Under the pieces are notes generated by a model, which made no database searches, was not told where the DNA came from, and saw only the letters and a list, made by a program, of their open reading frames with translations. Shown here piece by piece: positions 1 through 6,084 of a stretch of DNA of 9,243 nucleotides. The stretch's first letter is position 1. Each line of letters starts with the position of its first letter. A program made the position numbers and the translations under genes. Origin of the DNA: Pseudomonadota bacterium (GTDB taxonomy: Bacteria; Pseudomonadota; Gammaproteobacteria; JAKAQQ01). The stretch lies in NCBI GenBank assembly GCA_021852325.1, contig JAJZNM010000064.1:5592-14834 (forward strand), in the 5' to 3' direction.

Positions 1-125
1 TCGACGAGCACGCCTTCGGCGAGGAGCGGGCGGAGGTGACGGTGACGCTGTCGATCGGCCTGGCGACGCAGAAGGGGAGCGACCCGAACCTGCACGCGCC
101 GAACCTCATGGAAGCCGCCGACCGG
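1..125 (+). other. GGDEF-domain (diguanylate cyclase) C-terminal remnant
   Basis: The frame starting at base 3 reads DEHAFGEERAEVTVTLSIGL and then, after a short linker, NLMEAADR. Known GGDEF domains end with a strand of the form VTVSIGVA, a loop, and then a helix of the form LLxxADxALYxAK. Everything up to ADR fits. After ADR the sequence switches to VDSTTG, typical of adenine methyltransferases, and no LYxAK follows. The remnant carries no catalytic GGDEF signature because that lies upstream. The identification rests on about 40 residues and is moderate. Confidence 0.55.
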
Positions 126-758
126 GTCGATTCCACGACCGGTCTCCAGATGGCCTACTTGAAGACGTGGGCCCAAAGAGCCTATCACGAGCTGGAGCTT
201 CGCGTACCTCAGATCCGGCCACGGTCCCGTCACGGCAAGAGTCTTGCATATGGCCGGGATGTGTTCGAGATCCTCCCCGTCCTTTCTGGGGACGTGGCCT
301 ACATCGACCCCCCCTACAACCAGCACTCCTATCTCGGCAACTACCATATCTGGGAAACCCTGGTGCGCTGGGACAAACCCGCGGTCTATGGCGTGGCCCA
401 AAAGCGGGTGGATGTCCGGTATCGGAAGAGCATCTTCAACTCGCGGCCCGGGTTTGGTCCTGCCCTGAAACGCCTCTTGCAGGGTGTGAACGCCCCCATC
501 CTCATCGTCTCGTTCAGCGACGAGGGTTACCTCTCGCGCGAGGAGATGGAGGAGATCCTCGCGACCCTCCATGACGGGACCGTCCAGGTTTTGGTCATCG
601 AGAACGATTTCAAGCGCTACGTCGGGGCCCAGATCGGGATCTACAACCCGCAAGGCGAGAAGGTCGGGAAAGTGAGCCATCTCCGCAACAAGGAGTTCCT
701 GTATGTGGTCTCCCGGGAAGGCGATCAGATCGTGAAAGTCGCCGGCTTGCCCGTTTGA
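1..758 (+). CDS. D12-class DNA adenine (N6) methyltransferase, C-terminal part, 5' end fused to a GGDEF-like end (partial)
   Basis: The frame is open to the window's left edge; the first in-frame start candidate is GTG at 36, but the true start is outside. From about base 108 the protein matches D12-class adenine methyltransferases, which transfer a methyl group from S-adenosylmethionine to adenine N6 in DNA. Visible are MEAADRVDSTTG, the catalytic DPPY motif at bases 306-317 (AYIDPPYNQHSY), the NYHIWETLVRWD block, the FNSR block, and the C-terminal KRYVGAQIGIYNP and GKVSHLRNKEF blocks. The family's N-terminal SAM-binding FxGxK region should lie well upstream of MEAADR. Instead the preceding residues (VTVTLSIGLAT, then LMEAADR) read like the last part of a GGDEF domain. 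The protein is therefore either a fusion without half of its SAM pocket or an assembly join. The methyltransferase identity is strong; activity is doubtful. The gene is convergent with the cassette at 800-1840. Confidence 0.85.
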   Translation, partial: DEHAFGEERAEVTVTLSIGLATQKGSDPNLHAPNLMEAADRVDSTTGLQMAYLKTWAQRAYHELELRVPQIRPRSRHGKSLAYGRDVFEILPVLSGDVAYIDPPYNQHSYLGNYHIWETLVRWDKPAVYGVAQKRVDVRYRKSIFNSRPGFGPALKRLLQGVNAPILIVSFSDEGYLSREEMEEILATLHDGTVQVLVIENDFKRYVGAQIGIYNPQGEKVGKVSHLRNKEFLYVVSREGDQIVKVAGLPV

Positions 759-799
759 AATCCCGAACCTCTGGATGGATTCGGAAATCCGTTGGATCC

Positions 800-1207
800 T
801 TACGCTCTTGACAGGGCATTTTGGGAAACGAACAGATTCCGCCTTCGAAAAGCCGCCGGGCTTTCCATGGCCATCAAGGCCTTGAGACCAGAAATCCTGG
901 TGGCGAACCACGGTTCCTTCAGGAACCGCCGTGGATCCTGAGTCCATTCGGGATTCCGAAAACGAAAGTGCCAAGCCAGATATTCCGCCGTCGCGGCAAG
1001 GTATGCGTCAGTCACCGCTCCGTTTTCGATTCGGCTCCAAAGAAGTTCCGGTGCAGGATCGAGCATGCCCTGCCGGTGATGCTTTGGAGCTCCGTAAAAA
1101 GCGTCCAGAAGATCCTCAAGAGCCCACTCATCTGGATTTCCTTTTGCCAGCGCATGAGCATATTCGTAAAGGCTTTCCGGACGAGTAAAAACGGTATTGG
1201 TCGTCAT
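800..1207 (-). CDS. Small conserved-looking protein of unknown function, partner of the adjacent nucleotidyltransferase
   Basis: This is a 135-residue soluble protein with no signal peptide or membrane segment. Its sequence suggests mostly alpha-helical structure and contains a tryptophan/phenylalanine-rich middle (AWHFRFRNPEWT) and a distinctive tail (ESPAAFRRRNLFVSQNALSR). The ATG lies three bases after the stop of the nucleotidyltransferase gene, with only a weak upstream purine run, so translation is probably coupled to that gene. I do not recognise a named domain. The tail resembles that of uncharacterised small proteins I associate with such nucleotidyltransferases, but this is from memory and unverified. 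The arrangement suggests that the two proteins act together, for example as a toxin-antitoxin pair; which one would be toxic cannot be read from the sequence. GC content is lower than in the leuS operon, consistent with acquisition by transfer. Confidence 0.75.
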   Translation of the reverse strand: MTTNTVFTRPESLYEYAHALAKGNPDEWALEDLLDAFYGAPKHHRQGMLDPAPELLWSRIENGAVTDAYLAATAEYLAWHFRFRNPEWTQDPRRFLKEPWFATRISGLKALMAMESPAAFRRRNLFVSQNALSRA

Positions 1208-1210
1208 CGA

Positions 1211-1840
1211 TTACCGTCCCATCTCGAAACCCGGATGTTGACGTTCCTGGTTCATGGACTCCAGAATTTCCTGGACGCCAAACAGGGTACGCGGAGTCAC
1301 CAGTTTTGCCGGATAGTACTTTTCGACAAGGGTCAGGATGTCCTGAGTCGACTGGACGCCCGTGATCCGGAGAAGATTCCTGATATCGTCGATATCCGAG
1401 CGATTTTCTTCCGCTCCCGTTCTCATCGCCATACACTTCATGGCCAGCATATATTCGGGTGTCGGCGTAAAGACGCGAAGTCCGGGACTCTCTGCCTCTC
1501 TTGGAAATTCATAAGAAAGTTGTACATCTTGGTGGACAGACACAAATCCTTTCACGGCATCGTTGATCCAGTTTTCTGGCCAACCGTGGCGGGCGGCGAC
1601 AATCGCCGCCGCTTCCCGAAGGAATTGCGGATCTCCAAAAACAATGATATCCACGTCTCTCGTCGATTGACGAAACTCCCATTGAAGGGCGATGGCCGAA
1701 CCACCGTAAACGCCGATATCGACAAGAATCCCCCGCTCCTTGGCGATCCCGCCGATTTCCTCGAAAGCATTCAGAATGACTTCTTTGGTGAAAACCATCC
1801 GGTTCTCGTATTCATGGAACTTGTTTTTGTGATTGTACAC
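1211..1840 (-). CDS. Pol-beta-superfamily nucleotidyltransferase (AbiEii/DUF6036-like), toxin-antitoxin type
   Basis: The 209-residue protein shows the minimal nucleotidyltransferase signature: GGSAIALQ at residues 46-53 followed by DVD at 62-64, giving the G-S loop and the two metal-binding aspartates. A third acidic residue is not certain; E111 and the acids at 149-152 are candidates. K135 in YMLAMKCMAMR followed by SDIDDIRNLL fits the lysine-then-DxxDI helix of AbiEii- and DUF6036-like families, which transfer NMPs to RNA or protein targets in several toxin-antitoxin and phage-defence systems. The chosen start is GTG at 1840, because GGAGGGAG sits upstream with six bases between its GGAGG core and the start; ATG at 1798 is an in-frame alternative without such support. 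The gene leads the cassette and the 135-residue partner follows after three bases. Hand counting gives about 48% GC over 1741-1800 against about 70% over 5041-5100. The substrate is unknown. Confidence 0.82.
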   Translation of the reverse strand: MYNHKNKFHEYENRMVFTKEVILNAFEEIGGIAKERGILVDIGVYGGSAIALQWEFRQSTRDVDIIVFGDPQFLREAAAIVAARHGWPENWINDAVKGFVSVHQDVQLSYEFPREAESPGLRVFTPTPEYMLAMKCMAMRTGAEENRSDIDDIRNLLRITGVQSTQDILTLVEKYYPAKLVTPRTLFGVQEILESMNQERQHPGFEMGR

Positions 1841-1843
1841 CGA

Positions 1844-1851
1844 CTCCCTCC
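1844..1851 (-). promoter_or_regulatory. Shine-Dalgarno deciding the GTG start of the nucleotidyltransferase
   Basis: On the minus strand GGAGGGAG lies here, with six bases between its GGAGG core and the GTG at 1840. This is the reason to prefer the GTG over the internal ATG at 1798. Confidence 0.6.
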
Positions 1852-1855
1852 ATGT

Positions 1856-1924
1856 TTACCCGGCTCCACCCTCTCTTGAGCCTGACGCTTGCGATACCGG
1901 GATTCGTGGGGTTCCCGTGTGCAT
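1856..1924 (-). CDS. Possible 22-codon leader ORF upstream of the nucleotidyltransferase cassette
   Basis: On the minus strand an ATG at 1924 follows AAGGAGGA (1931-1938) at a six-base spacing, close to an ideal ribosome binding site. The ORF runs 22 codons (beginning MHTGTPRIPV, rich in Gly and Ser near its end) and stops with TAA at 1856, leaving 15 bases before the GTG of the nucleotidyltransferase. It contains no hydrophobic segment and no obvious run of identical residues as in amino-acid attenuators. It may be a regulatory leader peptide, a mini-protein, or the remnant of a gene start. The strength of the binding site is the main evidence; no homologue is recognised. Confidence 0.4.
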   Translation of the reverse strand: MHTGTPRIPVSQASGSREGGAG

Positions 1925-1960
1925 CGTTGGTCCTCCTTCCCGGTGCTTCGCTCCGGTCGA

Positions 1961-1978
1961 GGCCTCCGGACGGAGGCC
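1961..1978 (-). repeat. Perfect 8-bp inverted repeat (hairpin) in the leader of the nucleotidyltransferase cassette
   Basis: GGCCTCCG and CGGAGGCC face each other across two bases. The hairpin lies about 23 bases upstream of the AAGGAGGA ribosome binding site of the 22-codon leader ORF. In the leader transcript it would be a stable GC-rich stem, followed by a smaller possible stem (CCGG, nine bases, CCGG). No T-run follows, so it is not an ordinary terminator. It could be an operator for an autoregulator or an RNA control element. Confidence 0.45.
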
Positions 1979-2082
1979 GGGGAAGGGTAAAAGAGCAAGG
2001 ATCGGGCCACAGATGTCGCCCCCCGGTCGGTCCTTAAATATCCTGGGCCTTGTGGTCGATCACCGCCGAGACTCTTTTGAAC

Positions 2083-2102
2083 ATTACTCAGCAGACAGTA
2101 AT
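2083..2102. repeat. Inverted repeat overlapping the transposase stop codon
   Basis: ATTACT and AGTAAT are exact inverted copies separated by eight bases and span the TGA ending the IS630 transposase. It lies where an IS terminal repeat could begin, but I find no matching copy on the leuS side. It may equally be chance in this AT-richer stretch. Confidence 0.25.
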
Positions 2103-2906
2103 ATAGGCAACACTTGGATGCCTGAAGAACGAACGGATCAGATCCGGCCGTGCCGCCCTGTCGGCCAGTTGCCACGGGATGCGATCTTCCAGATGTTCAC
2201 CGGCCCGCAGCGGCCAGCGAGCGTTGCCGGTGCGCTTGGCATGACTCCAGACCCCCTCGTCGGGATTCAGCTCGGGGGCCTAGCCGGGCAGGAAGTGCAG
2301 CGTCCGCTTGCCCTTCAAGCGGGCGACGTAGGCCTGGACGGCGCGGGTCTTGTGCGCGGGCAGGTTATCGAGGATCAGATGCAAGGGCTGGCGTCGGCCC
2401 CGCATCAGGCGCCGCAGGAAAGTCACGAACCCCTCCCCGTTCAAGCCACCCGGGTATGTTACAAACCAGAACGCGCCCTTGGCGCTCACCGCCGATGCGG
2501 CGCTGATGCCTTGGCGTTGGCCCGGCACGTGGACCACCGGTGTTTGGCCCTTCGCGCCCCAGGTCGTGCCGTGCACCGCATCGGCCCGGAACCCGGTCTC
2601 ATCCCAGAAGTAGAGGTCCGCCCCCTCGCGCTTGGCCTGGCAGGCGATCGCGGGGTCGGTCTCCCGCTGCCAGCGCGTGATGGCTTCCGGGTCTCGTGGG
2701 TAGGCGCGCTCGAGCGGCTTCTGCGGCGTCAGTCCGACCCGGGCCAGGAGCGCACCCACCGAGGCCAGGCTCAGCGTCACTCCGAAACGCTGGGCGATCA
2801 GTTCCCGGACGATGTGCCGGGTCCACAACCCGAAGTCGAAGCCATACTGCCGCGGGTCCTTGCCGTTGCGGACGCTCGAGTCGGGTTCCCAACGCTTCCC
2901 GGACAC
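2088..2906 (-). pseudogene. IS630-family transposase, degraded (internal amber stop, N-terminus not recognisable)
   Basis: From about base 2876 downward the minus strand reads NGKDPRQYGFDFGLWTRHIV, LASVGALLARVGLTPQKPLE, YFWDETGFRAD (first catalytic Asp), the AVSAKGAFWFVTY block and LHLILDNLPAHKT (second Asp). At 2280-2282 a TAG replaces the Tyr expected in LPGYAPELNP. The same frame continues APELNPDEGVWSHAKRTGN to RSFFRHPSVAYITVC and TGA at 2088, the normal IS630 C-terminus. The stop therefore precedes the third catalytic acid (LNPDE). At the 5' side the longest open stretch begins at a GTG at 2906. Extending the frame upstream meets TGA at 2946-2948 and no recognisable helix-turn-helix domain. 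Intact relatives are roughly 340 residues; only about 260 are recognisable here. The element is presumably immobile. It lies between the nucleotidyltransferase cassette and leuS and marks past mobility at the junction. Confidence 0.85.
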
Positions 2907-3145
2907 GGCAGCGACCGGTTTGTGTGACCGCCTCGTGACGGGCGATCAGGACTTGCGGGTACTGGAGTGCTTCCACTCGATCCCGATGGGGTCGCCGGAT
3001 CGTTTGGGATCCATGAAAAGCGGTGATGTGCCTCGACCGCTCGGCGGCACGGGACTGGAACGAGATTCCAGCCGGAGCCACCGACAGTCCGGAATCCGGA
3101 TCCGGCGACGCCCGGGTGATGTCCCTGAGGCTCAGCGCGTGCCCG
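2907..3145. other. Intergenic stretch between the IS remnant and leuS; no convincing gene
   Basis: No reading frame here resembles a known protein. On the minus strand the transposase frame extends to an ATG at 3014 but is broken by TGA at 2946-2948. On the plus strand the leuS frame is open back to 3023 without family similarity. An 11-bp perfect palindrome (CTGAG-G-CTCAG, 3125-3135) lies ten bases upstream of the proposed leuS -35 box and could be an operator. The missing 5' end of the IS would have been in this stretch. Confidence 0.4.
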
Positions 3146-3174
3146 TACACAGCCGATCGGCGATCCTGCATAAT
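3146..3174 (+). promoter_or_regulatory. Candidate sigma70 promoter for the leuS operon
   Basis: TACACA (3146-3151, four of six matches to TTGACA) and CATAAT (3169-3174, five of six to TATAAT) are separated by exactly 17 bases. Transcription would start near 3181, only about four bases before the proposed leuS ATG, giving an almost leaderless mRNA. This fits the absence of a Shine-Dalgarno there. It is a motif-based prediction only. Confidence 0.4.
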
Positions 3175-3184
3175 GCTCTCCATC

Positions 3185-5668
3185 ATGAGCGCCGACCCGT
3201 CCACGCCTGACGCCTACGATCCCGGGAACATCGAAGCCTGGGCCCAGTCACGCTGGCGCGAGGCCCGGGTGTTTGAAGCCCATGAATCAGACCCCCGGCC
3301 ACCCTACTACGTCCTGTCCATGTTTCCCTATCCCAGCGGGCGCCTCCACATGGGGCATGTGCGCAACTACACGATCGGCGACGTGATCGCCCGCTACCAT
3401 CGCATGCAGGGAAAGTCCGTGCTCCAGCCCATGGGATTTGATGCCTTCGGACTTCCGGCCGAGAATGCCGCCATCCAGAACCAGGTTTCGCCCGCGCGCT
3501 GGACGGAAGCCAACATCGCGGCCATGAAGGTCCAGCTCGACCGTCTCGGTTTCGGCTACGACTGGCGCCGGGAAATCGTGACCTGCCGGCCGGGGTACTA
3601 CCGTTTCGAGCAGTGGCTGTTCACCGAACTCTACCGGATGGGTCTCGCATACCGGGAGCGGGCCTGGGTCAACTGGGATCCCGTGGACCAGACGGTCCTC
3701 GCGAACGAACAGGTCATCGACGGGCGCGGCTGGCGGTCGGGCGCGCCGGTCGAACGGCGCGAAATCGAGCAGTGGTTCGTCCGCATCACGGCCTATGCCG
3801 AAGAACTCCTCGAGGGGCTTGATGCCCTTCCGGACTGGCCGGAGGAAGTCAAGCGCATGCAGCGCAACTGGATCGGCCGCTCGAGCGGGGTCGAAATCGA
3901 TTTCGAAAGGTGTGATGGGGCTGGGGCGATCCGGGTGTTCACGACCCGCGCGGACACCCTCTATGGGGTGAGCTATCTGGCCCTCGCACCCGAACATCCC
4001 CTCGTGCGGGAGTGCGCCCGCGAGGATGCCGGGGTCCGGGCCTTTGTGGATTCCATGCGCCAGCGCGAAACCCGTGAGGCCGCACTCGAGACCCAGGAAA
4101 AGCGGGGCGTCCCGACCGGCCTCCAGGTACGGCACCCGTTGACCGGCGAGTCCCTGCCGGTCTGGGTCGCGAGCTTCGTGGTGATGAGCTACGGTACCGG
4201 TGCGATCATGGCGGTGCCAGCGCACGATCAGCGCGACCATGAGTTTGCGAATCGCTATGGATTGCCGATCCGGCCGGTCATCCGGGTTCCGCACGGGGAA
4301 GGGCGGGATCCAAGCGGGACGGCAGTCACGGAAGAGGGGATCGTGGTCGATTCCGGTTCGTTGTCGGGTCTTTCGAGCGAGGAGGCACGGGTGCGGGCCG
4401 TCTCGCTCCTCGGTCGACAGGCGCGCGAGGTGGTGCATTACCGGCTCCGCGACTGGGGCGTCTCGCGCCAGCGCTACTGGGGTTGTCCCATCCCGATGAT
4501 CTACTGCATCGATTGCGGCGTCGTTCCGGTTCCCGCCCGTGACCTGCCGGTCGTCCTGCCGGAAGGGGTCCAGTTCACTGGAGTCAACTCGCCGCTCCTC
4601 ACGCTGAAAAGCTTCCGCGAGACTGCCTGTCCCCGCTGCGGCAAGCCCGCCCACCGCGAGACCGACACCTTCGACACCTTCTTTGAGTCGTCCTGGTATT
4701 ACGCCCGGTTTGCATCCTTTGACAGTTTGGAGACGATCCTCGACGACCGCGCCCATCACTGGCTGCCGGTCAACCAGTACATTGGCGGGGTCGAACACGC
4801 GGTGCTCCACCTCCTCTATGCCCGATTTTTCCACAAGGTGCTCCGCGACATGGGCTGGGTCCGCTCGGACGAGCCTTTTACACGGCTCCTGAGCCAGGGC
4901 ATGGTGCTCAAGGACGGGGCCAAGATGTCGAAATCGAAGGGCAACGTGGTCGACCCCGAGGCGATCGTCGCGCGCTATGGCGCCGATACCGCACGCCTCT
5001 TCATGATGTTCGCCGCGCCTCCGGAGCAGTCGCTCGAGTGGTCGGAGCAGGGTGTCGAGGGGGCCCAGCGATTCATCAAGCGGCTCTGGCGGCTGGTCCA
5101 CGAGCGGGTCACGGAGCCTTGCGAGGGCCCCCTCGACCCGGAGGCCTTGTCCGGCTCCGGAAAGGCACTCTGGCGCCTCCTCCACGAGACTGTGGCCGGA
5201 GTCGAGACCGATATCGGCAACCGGCAGACCTTCAATACCGCGATTGCCAAGGTCATGGAGTGTCTCAATGCCTTGGCCCGATTCGAACCCGAGGAGCCGG
5301 CCGACCGTGTGCTCGCGAAGGATGTGCTCATCACGATCGTCCACCTCCTCCATCCGATCATCCCCCATGTGACGGAATCCCTCTGGCGCTCGCTCGGCGG
5401 GGAGGGACTCCTCGCCAGCCGGCCGTGGCCCGTGCCGGATCCCGCGGCACTCGCGCGCGAGGAGGTTGAACTCGTGGTCCAGGTCAACGGACGGCGTCGT
5501 GGTTCGCTCCGGGTACGGGTGGAAGAGGAGGAGCCCGCGATCCGTTCCCGGATCCTGGCCGACCCGGCCCTCGCCCGGTTCATCGACGGCGCGCGGGTAG
5601 AACGCTGGGTGTTCGTGCCCGGGCGCCTCATCAACGTGGTCACGCGCGGGGAGCGGCCATCCGGATGA
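3185..5668 (+). CDS. leuS: Leucyl-tRNA synthetase
   Basis: Class I cytoplasmic synthetase that charges tRNA-Leu with leucine. The 827-residue product shows PYPSGRLHMGHVRNYTIGDV with the HIGH-type motif HMGH at residues 55-58. The CP1 editing domain has the threonine-rich TTRADTLYG at 253-261 and MAVPAHDQRD with Asp348, matching the editing aspartate of E. coli. A zinc-ribbon-like domain carries Cys pairs at 441/444 and 482/485. The KMSKS loop is at 580-584, followed by the anticodon-binding and C-terminal domains. KMSKS follows directly on QGMVLKDGA, so the leucine-specific insertion found there in E. coli LeuRS is absent. ATG 3185 is chosen because family similarity begins shortly after it; ATG 3173 is in frame four codons earlier, and neither has a Shine-Dalgarno. 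The stop overlaps the lptE start (ATGA, 5665-5668). It heads the operon. Confidence 0.97.
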   Translation: MSADPSTPDAYDPGNIEAWAQSRWREARVFEAHESDPRPPYYVLSMFPYPSGRLHMGHVRNYTIGDVIARYHRMQGKSVLQPMGFDAFGLPAENAAIQNQVSPARWTEANIAAMKVQLDRLGFGYDWRREIVTCRPGYYRFEQWLFTELYRMGLAYRERAWVNWDPVDQTVLANEQVIDGRGWRSGAPVERREIEQWFVRITAYAEELLEGLDALPDWPEEVKRMQRNWIGRSSGVEIDFERCDGAGAIRVFTTRADTLYGVSYLALAPEHPLVRECAREDAGVRAFVDSMRQRETREAALETQEKRGVPTGLQVRHPLTGESLPVWVASFVVMSYGTGAIMAVPAHDQRDHEFANRYGLPIRPVIRVPHGEGRDPSGTAVTEEGIVVDSGSLSGLSSEEARVRAVSLLGRQAREVVHYRLRDWGVSRQRYWGCPIPMIYCIDCGVVPVPARDLPVVLPEGVQFTGVNSPLLTLKSFRETACPRCGKPAHRETDTFDTFFESSWYYARFASFDSLETILDDRAHHWLPVNQYIGGVEHAVLHLLYARFFHKVLRDMGWVRSDEPFTRLLSQGMVLKDGAKMSKSKGNVVDPEAIVARYGADTARLFMMFAAPPEQSLEWSEQGVEGAQRFIKRLWRLVHERVTEPCEGPLDPEALSGSGKALWRLLHETVAGVETDIGNRQTFNTAIAKVMECLNALARFEPEEPADRVLAKDVLITIVHLLHPIIPHVTESLWRSLGGEGLLASRPWPVPDPAALAREEVELVVQVNGRRRGSLRVRVEEEEPAIRSRILADPALARFIDGARVERWVFVPGRLINVVTRGERPSG

Positions 5669-6084
5669 GGTTGAATCCTGCGAGCCACCTTGCGGGTCCC
5701 GTCCGGTGGGCCCTCCCCGGGATCGGGGTTTTGGCCTTGACCGCCTGCGGCTTTGCCCTCATGCCGCATCTCCACTTCCCGTCCTGGATGAGCTCCACGG
5801 CACTCGTGACACCCAACCCGAACGGCCGGCTGGCCAGGCTCCTGCGCGAGGGTCTCAGCCGCGAAGGGATCCGGGTGGTGCATCCCAGAGCCCCGCATGG
5901 GGCAAGCCTCGTGATCTTCGCGCCCGAGATCCTCTCCCGGGTGATTGCGGTGAACGGTCAGGGCGAGCCCGCCGAATATCTCGTGAGCTACCACGTCCAC
6001 TTCAAGCTCGAGCGAGGGCCCCAAACCGTGCTCGGTCCCTCCGCGATCCGTCTCGCCTCTGGCCATGACCTCCGAATCCTATAA
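5665..6084 (+). CDS. lptE: LPS-assembly lipoprotein LptE, 5' part up to a probable frameshift
   Basis: LptE is an outer-membrane lipoprotein that plugs LptD and helps insert lipopolysaccharide into the outer leaflet. The start ATG overlaps the leuS stop. The N-terminus has a basic region, a hydrophobic stretch and the lipobox LTAC with Cys28, followed by Gly29, a non-Asp residue compatible with outer-membrane sorting. Downstream, LARLLREGLSREGIRVV and the EYLVSYHVHFKLERG strand fit the family fold. This frame ends at TAA 6084 after 139 residues, against roughly 170-200 in the family (E. coli about 193), and the expected C-terminal helix is missing. That helix (TLERQAARLILYRLAS) occurs in the +1 frame just downstream. 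A one-base insertion near the GG at 6061-6062 would explain this. The identification is supported by position between leuS and holA, as in E. coli, more than by sequence identity. Confidence 0.8.
   Translation: MRLNPASHLAGPVRWALPGIGVLALTACGFALMPHLHFPSWMSSTALVTPNPNGRLARLLREGLSREGIRVVHPRAPHGASLVIFAPEILSRVIAVNGQGEPAEYLVSYHVHFKLERGPQTVLGPSAIRLASGHDLRIL

Noticed and set aside
777..790. GGATT-CGGA-AATCC hairpin between two convergent genes as a terminator
   Set aside because: Only five pairs, two of them GC, and no T-run on either strand; too weak to annotate although the location would suit.
821..1879. A 352-codon plus-strand frame across the nucleotidyltransferase cassette
   Set aside because: The minus strand encodes a clear GGS...DVD nucleotidyltransferase and a coupled partner with a good ribosome binding site; the plus-strand translation looks like no protein family.
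1841..2087. Group II intron or other retroelement leader in front of the nucleotidyltransferase
   Set aside because: I saw no domain V-like motif, no reverse transcriptase fragment and no defined intron ends; the resemblance was only a general impression.
1833..2927. A 364-codon plus-strand frame across the IS remnant
   Set aside because: The minus strand is plainly an IS630 transposase; this frame is its shadow.
3023..3184. N-terminal extension of LeuS by 54 residues
   Set aside because: The added residues show no similarity to LeuRS, the family begins near residue 10 of the 3185 start, and the candidate promoter lies inside the extension.
3287..5368. A 693-codon open frame on the minus strand opposite leuS
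   Set aside because: It is antisense to an unmistakable leuS, has no recognisable domain, and arises because high-GC third positions suppress stop codons on the opposite strand.
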